Positions 55,378 through 63,325 of a stretch of DNA of 64,000 nucleotides are shown piece by piece (position 1 is the first letter of the stretch; each line of letters begins with the position of its first letter). The position numbers and the translations under genes were made by a program. A model generated the notes under the pieces. It searched no databases. It was not told the origin of the DNA and worked only from the letters and a program-made list of their open reading frames with translations. The stretch covers positions 1 to 64,000 of the forward strand of contig NZ_UQRQ01000001.1 of NCBI RefSeq assembly GCF_900543425.1, given 5' to 3'. This stretch comes from an uncultured Sanguibacteroides sp. Its GTDB lineage: Bacteria; Bacteroidota; Bacteroidia; Bacteroidales; Marinifilaceae.

Positions 55378-55385
55378 TATCTTTG
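55378..55385 (+). promoter_or_regulatory. Possible -7 box before the small lipoprotein gene
   Basis: TATCTTTG matches TAnnTTTG, but it lies only 11 bases before the ATG at 55396, so the leader would be very short. No convincing -33 box. Confidence 0.3.
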
Positions 55386-55395
55386 GCTTGTGGAA

Positions 55396-55716
55396 ATGAA
55401 TAAATACCTGTTAGCAGCACTTTATGTCGTGGCCGGATGTGTCGTGACAATACCTTCCGGAGGACGTAATGAAAGTGTACCTGTCGGAAGGGATAGTTAC
55501 AGGTTGTTGATTTCTTCTACCCAAAAGATTATTACCGTTGCGTTAGAGAAAAAGTCAGTCGATGAACTGGCTTTTGATATGTTTGGAAACTCAGGCTTAA
55601 CGGTAATAGCCGATTTAATTGCAGATCATTTTTCTTATTCGTTGGTTGCGCTTCCCGGTTTCGGGTCTCCTGATGTAACGGCCAATCCGATCCGGGCTCC
55701 CGGAAAAGCCTCGTAA
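55396..55716 (+). CDS. Small putative lipoprotein, function unknown
   Basis: Open frame of 106 codons starting MNKYLLAALYVVAGC, a short lipoprotein-type signal with lipobox VVAGC. No family is recognised. The remainder is of mixed composition (SYRLLISSTQKIITVALEKKSVDELAFDM; DHFSYSLVALPGFGSP) with no repeats. An eight-codon upstream extension is possible but would spoil the signal. It sits alone between upp and secA. Coding status is uncertain; codon use looks like that of its neighbours. Confidence 0.45.
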   Translation: MNKYLLAALYVVAGCVVTIPSGGRNESVPVGRDSYRLLISSTQKIITVALEKKSVDELAFDMFGNSGLTVIADLIADHFSYSLVALPGFGSPDVTANPIRAPGKAS

Positions 55717-55817
55717 TTCAAGGTTTGATTCTTTATGGTTTTTGATTGTGATAGATGACGCAATCGTGTAAAACCGTTTTTAATATAAATTTCAATTTTC
55801 ATAAATACAAAAGAAAT

Positions 55818-58800
55818 ATGGGTTTTAATGATATATTAAAACAACTCTTCGGTAATAAATCAGATCGGGATTTAAAAGAGTTGTTGCCTATTGTGGCCAA
55901 GGTGAATGCCGAGTGGGAAAAGGTAAAAAAATTAAGCGATGATGAGCTCCGGGCCCTCTCTGCGGATTTGAAAGCTAAGGTACACGCCTATGTAAAGGAG
56001 GAAGAAGAAGAGATTGCAGCGTTAAAGGCAAAAGTCGAAAATGAAAAGCCCTCCATTGAGGAACGGGAGGATATCTACGCGAAGATTGATAAGCTGGAAG
56101 AACAGATCGATAAAAAAATAGAAGAGGTTTTAAACGAGATCATGCCGACGGCTTTTGCCGTCATGAAAGATACGGCCAGACGTTTTACCGAGAATAAGGA
56201 GATTGTAGTCAAAGCGAACGATTTCGATCGTCAGTTAGCCGTTACGAAAGATTTTGTGGAAATCGACGGTGACGAGGCTGTCTATTTCAATTCCTGGATA
56301 GCGGGAGGGAACGAGGTTACCTGGGATATGGTACACTACGATGTACAGTTGATCGGTGGTGCCGTGTTACATCAGGGAAAAATTGCGGAGATGGCTACCG
56401 GAGAGGGTAAAACCCTGGTGGCGACCTTACCCGTTTTCCTGAATGCTTTGACCGGCCGGGGAGTGCATGTCGTAACCGTGAACGATTACCTGGCTAAACG
56501 TGACTCGGAATGGATGGGCCCGCTCTATATGTTCCATGGGCTGTCCGTGGATTGTATCGACAAAACGGAACCTAACTCCCCCGAACGTAGAAAAGCTTAT
56601 CAGGCGGATATTACCTTCGGAACGAACAATGAATTCGGTTTCGATTATTTGAGGGATAATATGTCTATTCATCCCGAAGACCTGGTACAAAGAAAACACA
56701 ATTACGCCATTGTCGATGAGGTGGACTCCGTGTTGATCGATGATGCCCGTACCCCGTTGATTATTTCAGGTCCGGTACCCAAAGGGGACGATCAGATGTT
56801 TGACGAGTATAAACCTCGTGTGGAAAAATTGGTCAAAATGCAGCGGGATTTGGTGACCCGTATCTTCAATGAAGCAAAAGTGCTTTTGGCTAGTGATGAT
56901 AAAAAGAAAGTGGATGAAGGAGCGATTCTTTTGCTGAGAGCTTTTAAAGGGTTGCCTAAATACAAACCGTTGATTAAATTCCTGAGTGAACAGGGAAATA
57001 AGGCTATTCTGGTTAGAACCGAGAATATCTATATGCAGGAGAATAATCGCCGGATGCCGGAGATTACCGATGATCTTTATTTTGTAATCGATGAAAAACA
57101 AAATTCCATTGATCTGACAGATAAAGGACATGATACGATTACAGCCGCAGGTGAGGATCCTGATTTCTTTATTTTACCGGATATCGGCTCGGAACTGGCG
57201 GAGATCGATAAGATGGGGTTGTCGGATGAGGATAAGATTTCTAAAAAGGATGAGCTGATCCAAGGATATGCTGCCAAATCGGAACGGGTACACACGGTAA
57301 ATCAATTGTTGAAGGCTTATACTCTATTCGAGCTTGATGTGGAATACGTGGTGATCGATAATAAAGTAAAAATCGTGGACGAACAGACGGGACGTATTAT
57401 GGAGGGACGTCGTTATTCCGACGGTTTGCACCAGGCTATCGAAGCGAAGGAAAATGTAAAGGTCGAAGCTGCTACTCAGACATTTGCCACGATTACGTTG
57501 CAGAATTATTTCCGTATGTACCATAAGCTGGCCGGTATGACCGGTACGGCCGAGACGGAAGCGGGTGAGTTCTGGGATATTTATAAATTGGATGTGGTGG
57601 TAATTCCGACCAACCGTCCGGTAGTTCGTAAGGATGCCAATGATTATGTTTATAAGACCAAGCGCGAAAAATACAATGCCGTTATCGATGAAATTACCCG
57701 TTTAGTGGGTGAAGGACGCCCGGTATTGGTCGGTACGACCTCGGTAGAGGTCTCCGAGTTGTTGAGCCGTATGTTGAAGTTGAGGGGTATCAAACACAAT
57801 GTGTTGAATGCCAAATTGCATCAACGGGAGGCGGAGATTGTGGCAGTTGCCGGTCAATCGCAAGTGGTAACCATTGCAACCAATATGGCGGGGCGTGGTA
57901 CCGATATCAAATTAAGCCCGGAGGTGAGAGCAGCCGGAGGTTTGGCTATCGTGGGTACGGAACGTCATGATTCTCGTCGTGTCGACCGTCAGCTGCGCGG
58001 TCGTGCGGGGCGGCAGGGAGATCCGGGGTCTTCCCAGTTCTTCGTTTCTCTGGAAGACGACCTGATGCGTTTGTTCAGCTCCGAACGGATTATTCGCGTG
58101 ATGGACCGTTTGGGACACGAAGAGGGAGATGTGATTCAGCACTCCATGATTACGAAGTCCATTGAAAGGGCTCAACGGAAGGTGGAAGAGAATAACTTCG
58201 GTATTCGTAAACGTTTGTTGGAGTACGACGACGTGATGAACTCACAGCGGGAGGTTATCTATAAAAAGAGACGTCATGCCTTGCTGGGCGAGCGGATAGG
58301 AGTGGATATTGCCAATACGATGTACGATGTATGTGAAGGGTTGGTTGAAGAGTATAAAGAGGCAAACGATCTGGAAGAGTTCCGTCTGGCCGTGTTGAAG
58401 AATCTTTCCGTTAATTACGAGATTACTCCTGAAGTTTTTCAGAAAAAATCGGGAGCGGATATTACGGAAGATTTGTACCAGCAGATGCGGGAAACCTATA
58501 CACGGAAGGTGGAAAGTATCTCCCGTCAGGCTTTTCCGGTGATTAAGAATGTATTCGAACAGCGGGGAGAGTTGTTTAAGAATATTATTGTGCCTTTCAC
58601 GGACGGAATAAAGATGTATAATGTCGTTACCAATTTGGAAAAGGCTTACCATTCGGGAGGAGAAGAGTTGGTTCGGGCATACGAGAAATCAATCATGCTT
58701 GCCCATATCGATGATGCCTGGAAAGAGCACTTGAGAGAGATGGACGATTTGAAACAATCCGTGCAGAATGCGACCTACGAACAAAAAGATCCGCTATTGA

Positions 58801-59102
58801 TCTATAAATTCGAATCTTTCAACCTGTTTAAATCCATGGTCGACAAGATCAACAAGAGCGTAGTCTCCACGTTGATGAAGGGACAGATTCCTTTTGAAGC
58901 ACCCGAAGATGTACGTCAGGCCGAAGAGAGACGTACGGATTTGAGTAGGATGAAAACGGGACGTTCGGATATGGCTCCGCAGGCCAACCGGGAACAACGT
59001 AAACAGGAGCCTGTGCACGTGGGACCGAAGGTCGGCCGTAATGACCCTTGTCCTTGCGGGAGTGGCAAAAAATATAAAAATTGCCACGGAAAAGAAGAGT
59101 AA
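55818..59102 (+). CDS. secA: Protein translocase ATPase SecA
   Basis: Motor of the Sec pathway, 1094 aa from the ATG at 55818 (MGFNDILKQLFGNKSDRDLK); the in-frame ATG at 55755 would add 21 residues not typical of SecA. The Walker A region is MATGEGKTLVATLP, the DEAD-like box VDEVDSVLIDDARTPLIISG, and the helicase C motif NMAGRGTDIKL with RQLRGRAGRQGDPGSSQFF. The C-terminal zinc-binding SEC-C motif GRNDPCPCGSGKKYKNCHG is complete. Insertions between the motifs make it longer than E. coli SecA (901 aa), as is usual in Bacteroidetes. Confidence 0.97.
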   Translation: MGFNDILKQLFGNKSDRDLKELLPIVAKVNAEWEKVKKLSDDELRALSADLKAKVHAYVKEEEEEIAALKAKVENEKPSIEEREDIYAKIDKLEEQIDKKIEEVLNEIMPTAFAVMKDTARRFTENKEIVVKANDFDRQLAVTKDFVEIDGDEAVYFNSWIAGGNEVTWDMVHYDVQLIGGAVLHQGKIAEMATGEGKTLVATLPVFLNALTGRGVHVVTVNDYLAKRDSEWMGPLYMFHGLSVDCIDKTEPNSPERRKAYQADITFGTNNEFGFDYLRDNMSIHPEDLVQRKHNYAIVDEVDSVLIDDARTPLIISGPVPKGDDQMFDEYKPRVEKLVKMQRDLVTRIFNEAKVLLASDDKKKVDEGAILLLRAFKGLPKYKPLIKFLSEQGNKAILVRTENIYMQENNRRMPEITDDLYFVIDEKQNSIDLTDKGHDTITAAGEDPDFFILPDIGSELAEIDKMGLSDEDKISKKDELIQGYAAKSERVHTVNQLLKAYTLFELDVEYVVIDNKVKIVDEQTGRIMEGRRYSDGLHQAIEAKENVKVEAATQTFATITLQNYFRMYHKLAGMTGTAETEAGEFWDIYKLDVVVIPTNRPVVRKDANDYVYKTKREKYNAVIDEITRLVGEGRPVLVGTTSVEVSELLSRMLKLRGIKHNVLNAKLHQREAEIVAVAGQSQVVTIATNMAGRGTDIKLSPEVRAAGGLAIVGTERHDSRRVDRQLRGRAGRQGDPGSSQFFVSLEDDLMRLFSSERIIRVMDRLGHEEGDVIQHSMITKSIERAQRKVEENNFGIRKRLLEYDDVMNSQREVIYKKRRHALLGERIGVDIANTMYDVCEGLVEEYKEANDLEEFRLAVLKNLSVNYEITPEVFQKKSGADITEDLYQQMRETYTRKVESISRQAFPVIKNVFEQRGELFKNIIVPFTDGIKMYNVVTNLEKAYHSGGEELVRAYEKSIMLAHIDDAWKEHLREMDDLKQSVQNATYEQKDPLLIYKFESFNLFKSMVDKINKSVVSTLMKGQIPFEAPEDVRQAEERRTDLSRMKTGRSDMAPQANREQRKQEPVHVGPKVGRNDPCPCGSGKKYKNCHGKEE

Positions 59103-59116
59103 TAAACGAATAAAGG

Positions 59117-59149
59117 AATCCGGAGGTTGACGAGATTGATCTCCGGATT
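59117..59149 (+). terminator. Hairpin after secA, weak terminator
   Basis: AATCCGGAG pairs perfectly with CTCCGGATT across 15 bases, followed by only a weak T-rich stretch (TCATTCTCC). It probably ends part of the secA transcript. Confidence 0.5.
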
Positions 59150-59180
59150 TCATTCTCCAGATAATCTTAAAATCAGAAAC

Positions 59181-60101
59181 ATGATTTCACTTTATATTGA
59201 TTGGAACGTAAGTCCGGAAATATTTAATTTAGGAGGTATTTCTGTCCGTTACTACGGATTGTTGTTCGCGTTGGCCTTTATATTTGGCTATAAGGTTGAG
59301 GAAAAGATGTTCCAGTCGGAAGGTCTGAGTCAGAAATGGCTGGATAAGCTGTGGATATATGTTGCCATAGCCACGGTGATAGGCGCTCGTTTGGGACATT
59401 GTTTTTTCTATGACTGGGGATATTACAGCAGTCATCCTCTTGAGATCATTCTGCCGGTACGTTTTGAAGGTGGATTTCATTTTACGGGATACCAGGGACT
59501 GGCAAGTCATGGGGCTGCCATCGGAATTATCGCGGGATTGTGGTATTACTCTAAAAAAGTGAGTAAAAAGTCTATTTTCTGGATATTGGATAGAGCTGTC
59601 GTACCCATCGCTCTGGCGGGATTTTTTATCCGTATGGGAAATTTCATGAATTCGGAAATCATTGGAGCACCGACATCCGTACCCTGGGGATTTCATTTTT
59701 TGCGGGTAGACGATAGCGAGTGGATTAAGGCTGTCTTCTCCACGGAACAGATTGCTCAGTACCTGAAAGACGGGATTATTGCTAAAACCCGTACGGGGCT
59801 CCATTTTCTCAGACATCCGGCTCAATTGTACGAGGCAATTTGTTATTTGATTAGTTTTGCCGTACTTATGCATCTCTATTGGAAAACGAAGGTGAAAGAG
59901 AGGCAGGGATATCTTTTCGGGATGTTTCTCGTATTAATCTTTACGGCTCGTTTTGTCATCGAGTTCTTTAAGGAGGTACAGGAACCCTGGGAAGCAGAAA
60001 TGGCATTGAAGATGGGACAATGGTTGAGTATTCCATTTGTCTTGTTCGGTGCGTTTATGATATGGTACAGCAGTCGGAAAAAAGTTAAAGTAAGAAATTA
60101 A
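59181..60101 (+). CDS. lgt: Prolipoprotein diacylglyceryl transferase
   Basis: Inner-membrane enzyme of 306 aa adding diacylglycerol to the lipobox Cys of lipoproteins. Seven hydrophobic helices are seen. Motifs are IGARLGHCFFYD, GLASHGAAIGIIAG, the signature RMGNFMNSEIIG and HPAQLYEA. The start at 59181 (MISLYIDWN) is preferred over the in-frame TTG at 59127, which lies in the upstream hairpin. It serves the many lipoproteins encoded elsewhere in this window. Confidence 0.95.
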   Translation: MISLYIDWNVSPEIFNLGGISVRYYGLLFALAFIFGYKVEEKMFQSEGLSQKWLDKLWIYVAIATVIGARLGHCFFYDWGYYSSHPLEIILPVRFEGGFHFTGYQGLASHGAAIGIIAGLWYYSKKVSKKSIFWILDRAVVPIALAGFFIRMGNFMNSEIIGAPTSVPWGFHFLRVDDSEWIKAVFSTEQIAQYLKDGIIAKTRTGLHFLRHPAQLYEAICYLISFAVLMHLYWKTKVKERQGYLFGMFLVLIFTARFVIEFFKEVQEPWEAEMALKMGQWLSIPFVLFGAFMIWYSSRKKVKVRN

Positions 60102-60133
60102 ATCAGTTCGTTCATATATAACTATTCATTCAT

Positions 60134-60610
60134 ATGGCTGTATACGATAAAGAGTTTATGAAAGAGGCAATACGCATTGCCGTAGAGAATGTGAAAAACG
60201 GAACAGGAGGACCCTTTGGGGCGGTTGTCGTACGTGATGGGAAAATTATTGCCACTTCCGGCAATACGGTTGTTCCGGATAACGATCCGACGGCTCATGC
60301 CGAAGTAAATGCCATACGAAAAGCTTGTAAACAATTGGATTCCTTTCAATTAAAAGGATGCGATATTTATTCCAGTTGCGAACCCTGTCCCATGTGTCTG
60401 GGTGCTATCTACTGGGCTCGTCCCGATCACCTCTATTATGCCTCAACGAAAGAGGATGCTGCCGACGGCGGGTTCGACGACTCTTTTATCTATAAAGAGA
60501 TTGCCTTGGACGGCCCCAATCGTTTTATACCCTTTATCAATAAACGGGAAGAGGGAAGCGGGGAGGAGTTCCGGCTATGGAAAGAGAACGAAAACAAAAC
60601 AGCATATTAA
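60134..60610 (+). CDS. Guanine deaminase-like nucleoside/base deaminase
   Basis: Cytidine-deaminase-fold zinc enzyme of 158 aa. HAEVNAIRKAC holds the His ligand and the catalytic Glu; PCPMCLGAIYWA holds the two Cys ligands. Length and the EIALDGPNRFIPFI-type C-terminus fit the short GuaD guanine deaminases better than TadA tRNA deaminases, but the substrate is not proven. It is 32 bases after lgt and probably co-transcribed, ending at a strong terminator. Confidence 0.85.
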   Translation: MAVYDKEFMKEAIRIAVENVKNGTGGPFGAVVVRDGKIIATSGNTVVPDNDPTAHAEVNAIRKACKQLDSFQLKGCDIYSSCEPCPMCLGAIYWARPDHLYYASTKEDAADGGFDDSFIYKEIALDGPNRFIPFINKREEGSGEEFRLWKENENKTAY

Positions 60611-60611
60611 C

Positions 60612-60650
60612 AAATCGACCGAAAATTTTATTTTTCGGTCGATTTCTTTT
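60612..60650 (+). terminator. Terminator after the deaminase gene
   Basis: AAATCGACCGAAAA pairs perfectly with TTTTCGGTCGATTT (14 bp) around a six-base loop, followed by CTTTT. Confidence 0.88.
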
Positions 60651-60729
60651 AAAGGATTAAGTTAGAGAAAAATATAAAAGAAATGTAATAATCCTATTGT
60701 TGCAGAATTCGTTTTTTGTGGAAAAATAG

Positions 60730-60737
60730 TATATTTG
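60730..60737 (+). promoter_or_regulatory. Promoter -7 box of mgtE
   Basis: TATATTTG fits TAnnTTTG. It gives an mgtE leader of about 140 bases that contains a short ORF and two stems. Confidence 0.55.
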
Positions 60738-60787
60738 CGCCTTGAAGAAACGTCTTATGGCGTTATGTTAAACCAAAATTTAAAGTT

Positions 60788-60844
60788 ATGAGCGAAGACC
60801 CTTATAACCAGTGTAGAAAAACAGATTGTTTAATCGCTCTGTAA
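60788..60844 (+). CDS. Leader peptide ORF upstream of mgtE
   Basis: An 18-codon frame, MSEDPYNQCRKTDCLIAL, ends 42 bases before mgtE. Its early Glu-Asp-Pro recalls the acidic/proline start of the Salmonella MgtL leader (MEPDPTPLP), which makes ribosomes drop off at low magnesium and so switches on mgtA. A stem pairs ACCCTTA (60798-60804, over the Asp-Pro codons) with TAAGGGT (60842-60848, over the stop), so ribosome position would change RNA folding. This fits a magnesium-sensing leader, but that is inference. It could also be a chance ORF. Confidence 0.5.
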   Translation: MSEDPYNQCRKTDCLIAL

Positions 60845-60856
60845 GGGTACGTTGTT

Positions 60857-60885
60857 TCTCCTTGCGGGGCTAAACTGTAAGGAGA
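60857..60885 (+). promoter_or_regulatory. Hairpin covering the mgtE ribosome-binding region
   Basis: TCTCCTT pairs perfectly with AAGGAGA, ending two bases before the mgtE ATG, with a 15-base loop. It would hide the purine-rich stretch next to the start codon, as expected for translational control. Confidence 0.5.
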
Positions 60886-60886
60886 T

Positions 60887-62230
60887 ATGAACGAAATTAC
60901 AATTCGCTTCCGGCTACTTATTGAGAATAAGAGTTGGAAAATCCTCAAACAAGAACTTGTTAAATTAGATCCGGCACGGATTGCCGATATTATTACGGAT
61001 ATCTCTTCGGATAACGAACGGATTATCTTGTTTCGGCTACTGACAGGCGAACAGGCCAAACAGACATTTCAACGCCTTTCGCACGACGAACAGGAAGATA
61101 TTATTAACGGGCTTGCTGCCAATAGTAACAAAGTAACACGATTGCTTGACGATCTTGATCCGGATGACCGTACTGCTTTTTTCGAGGAGCTTCCCGGTAA
61201 GGTGAGCCAGAGATTGATGCAATTGATGTCTCCCGATGAGCGTGTTATTGCAATCAAACTTCTGGGATATCCGCAGGACAGTATCGGACGCTTGATGACT
61301 CCCGAATATGTTGCGGTAAAAACCAGTTTTACCGTTGAGCAGTCATTGGAACATATCCGGAAATTCGGGAGAGATTCGGAGACGCTGGATGTTATTTACG
61401 TGGTAGATGATTCATGGAAACTCGCGGGGAGTATTCGTATCAAAGAGATCATACTTGCCTCGCCGCAACGGATGGTTACGGAACTGACTATGGATTATCT
61501 TGTATCCCTTAATGCCTATGACGACAGGGATTTAGCCGTGAAGGTTTTTAAAGAGCATGACCTGAGTGTCCTGCCTGTTTTAGATAGTAACGGTGTGTTG
61601 GTCGGTATCGTTACGGTGGATGATGTCATGAATCTGGTAGAAGAAAAGGCTGCCGAGGAGTTCCAAAAATTCGGTTCATTGCAAGATGTGGTGGCAAATC
61701 CTCTTAAAGCCCGTGTATCGCAGCTTTACAGGCAGCGTATCGTATGGTTGATCGCCTTGGTTTTCATGAATGTTTTTTCCGGATCTGCAATAGCTGATTT
61801 TCAGAATGTTATCGAGTCAGTAGTGGCACTTGTCTTTTTTCTTCCGCTGTTGATAGACAGCGGTGGGAATGCAGGTTCGCAATCGGCGACGCTTATGATA
61901 CGGGCATTGGCTGTAGGTGAAGTACAAATGAAGGATTGGTTCTATTTATTGGGCAAAGAGTTGCTGGTGTCATTATTGCTCGGCCTTACGATGGCTGTTG
62001 GAGTATCGGCTGTATCAGCATTCCGGGCTCCCGAGATTATGCCGGTTGTTGCCGGCACGATGGTATTGGCCGTTGTAGGGGGGAGTGTCATCGGCATGTT
62101 GTTGCCGTTCATCTTTACAAAATTCAGGGCCGATCCTGCCACGGCGAGTGCACCGCTTATTACGTCTCTATGTGACATTATGGGAGTGTTGATCTATTTC
62201 TCGTTGGCTTCGTGGTATTTCGGACTTTGA
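60887..62230 (+). CDS. mgtE: Magnesium transporter MgtE
   Basis: Inner-membrane Mg2+ channel of 447 aa. The N-terminal superhelical domain (about 10-125; DLDPDDRTAFFEELPGKVSQRL) senses Mg2+. Two CBS domains lie at about 130-250 (YVVDDSWKLAGSIRIKEIIL; LPVLDSNGVLVGIVTVDDVM). Five transmembrane helices follow from about 280, with PLLIDSGGNAGSQSATLMIRAL, the conserved pore segment of the family. The gene has its own leader with a short ORF and is followed by a two-way terminator. Confidence 0.96.
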   Translation: MNEITIRFRLLIENKSWKILKQELVKLDPARIADIITDISSDNERIILFRLLTGEQAKQTFQRLSHDEQEDIINGLAANSNKVTRLLDDLDPDDRTAFFEELPGKVSQRLMQLMSPDERVIAIKLLGYPQDSIGRLMTPEYVAVKTSFTVEQSLEHIRKFGRDSETLDVIYVVDDSWKLAGSIRIKEIILASPQRMVTELTMDYLVSLNAYDDRDLAVKVFKEHDLSVLPVLDSNGVLVGIVTVDDVMNLVEEKAAEEFQKFGSLQDVVANPLKARVSQLYRQRIVWLIALVFMNVFSGSAIADFQNVIESVVALVFFLPLLIDSGGNAGSQSATLMIRALAVGEVQMKDWFYLLGKELLVSLLLGLTMAVGVSAVSAFRAPEIMPVVAGTMVLAVVGGSVIGMLLPFIFTKFRADPATASAPLITSLCDIMGVLIYFSLASWYFGL

Positions 62231-62243
62231 TCGTAAGAATTGA

Positions 62244-62269
62244 AAAAGGTGCTTTTGACAGCACCTTTT
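62244..62269. terminator. Bidirectional terminator between mgtE and the BFD gene
   Basis: AAAAGGTGCT and AGCACCTTTT form a perfect 10-bp stem with a six-base loop and A/T flanks on both sides, so it can end both convergent transcripts. Confidence 0.85.
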
Positions 62270-62444
62270 ATTGATTGATTTCATCCAGAATGGCCTGGAT
62301 TTCATCTTGACAGCCACCACAACCACATCCTGCATTTGTAGCGTCTCCGACTTCTTCTACTGTTTTTAAGCCTTGTTCCTGAATAGCTTTTACGATATCA
62401 GCCTTTGATACTTGAAAACAGTTACAGATTATTTCCTCGCTCAT
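62268..62444 (-). CDS. BFD-like [2Fe-2S]-binding protein
   Basis: Small protein of 58 aa. It starts MSEEIICNCFQVSK and has a second cysteine group GCGCGGCQDEI, giving the CxC...CxxC-type set of the bacterioferritin-associated-ferredoxin domain. Bfd docks on bacterioferritin and helps release iron; single-domain homologues are also used as general [2Fe-2S] carriers. The stop overlaps the shared terminator. A TATCTTTG box on the minus strand (62478-62485) is a likely promoter. Confidence 0.85.
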   Translation of the reverse strand: MSEEIICNCFQVSKADIVKAIQEQGLKTVEEVGDATNAGCGCGGCQDEIQAILDEINQ

Positions 62445-62477
62445 AGATTATATTATTATACTGTTTTGTGTACGTTT

Positions 62478-62485
62478 CAAAGATA
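62478..62485 (-). promoter_or_regulatory. Promoter -7 box of the BFD-like gene
   Basis: Minus-strand TATCTTTG fits TAnnTTTG, about 34 bases before the start codon. Confidence 0.45.
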
Positions 62486-62559
62486 AACTATATTTCTTTA
62501 AGAGTCCTTATAGATACGATATTATCTATTTATGAACGGATAGAGAAAATCTATTTATA

Positions 62560-62593
62560 CTAAAACGAGGTCGTAAAAGCGACCTCGTTTTAG
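62560..62593. terminator. Terminator after the pseudouridine synthase gene
   Basis: CTAAAACGAGGTCG pairs perfectly with CGACCTCGTTTTAG (14 bp) around TAAAAG. It lies 18 bases beyond the stop of the minus-strand gene and is A/T-flanked on both sides. Confidence 0.85.
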
Positions 62594-62611
62594 TATATTG
62601 AAAGATTCGGA

Positions 62612-63304
62612 TTATTTCAGGTTGTTATAGAAGAATTTCCAGAGATTATCTTCCAGCGGAGGGGTAGCCGTGATGGTGATCATTTCCTGTTTCACGGGAT
62701 GCATAAAACTAATGCTACGAGCATGTAAGCTAATGCCTCCTCCGGGATTGGAACGAGGTGAACCGTATTTCAGGTCGCCTTTAATAGGACATCCTATTTT
62801 AGCTAACTGGCAGCGAATCTGGTGATGTCTGCCCGTGCAGAGCTTTACTTCTAACAGGAAGTAGTTTTGGCTTCCATTGATTAGCTTGTATTCCAAAATA
62901 GCTTCTTTGGCCCCTGGGCGAGGACGGGTATACACAGAAGATTTATTTTTCTCCGTATCGCGTACCAAATAATGGACTAAGCGTGCTTCATCCTCTTGCG
63001 GCAGTTCGCTTACGATCGCCCAGTAAATTTTAGTTATTTCGTTATCATGTTCTTGGAACATTTTATTTAAGCGGGTTAGGGCCTTGCTTGTTTTGGCAAA
63101 GAGAACAACACCGCTTACAGGTCTGTCCACCCGGTGGGGAATTCCGAGAAATACATCTCCCGGCTTATTGTATTTCTCTTTGATGTAGGCTTTCACCTGC
63201 TCGCTGAGAGGTTCGTCTCCGGTTTTGTCTGCCTGTACAATATCGGAACTTTTTTTATTGACGGCAATGATGTGATTATCCTCGTATAAAATTTCCAAGC
63301 TCAT
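62612..63304 (-). CDS. RluA-family pseudouridine synthase
   Basis: RNA-modifying enzyme of 230 aa. The catalytic motif HRVDRPVSGVVLFAKT holds the Asp that attacks uridine. Other family segments are YEDNHIIAVNKKSSDIVQAD, LLEVKLCTGRHHQIRCQLA and GDLKYGSP. It lacks an N-terminal S4 domain, as do the short forms of the family. The target (rRNA or tRNA position) cannot be told from sequence. It is 21 bases after panB on the minus strand, so co-transcription is likely. Confidence 0.92.
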   Translation of the reverse strand: MSLEILYEDNHIIAVNKKSSDIVQADKTGDEPLSEQVKAYIKEKYNKPGDVFLGIPHRVDRPVSGVVLFAKTSKALTRLNKMFQEHDNEITKIYWAIVSELPQEDEARLVHYLVRDTEKNKSSVYTRPRPGAKEAILEYKLINGSQNYFLLEVKLCTGRHHQIRCQLAKIGCPIKGDLKYGSPRSNPGGGISLHARSISFMHPVKQEMITITATPPLEDNLWKFFYNNLK

Positions 63305-63325
63305 TTTATTCTATTCTTTTCAAAT

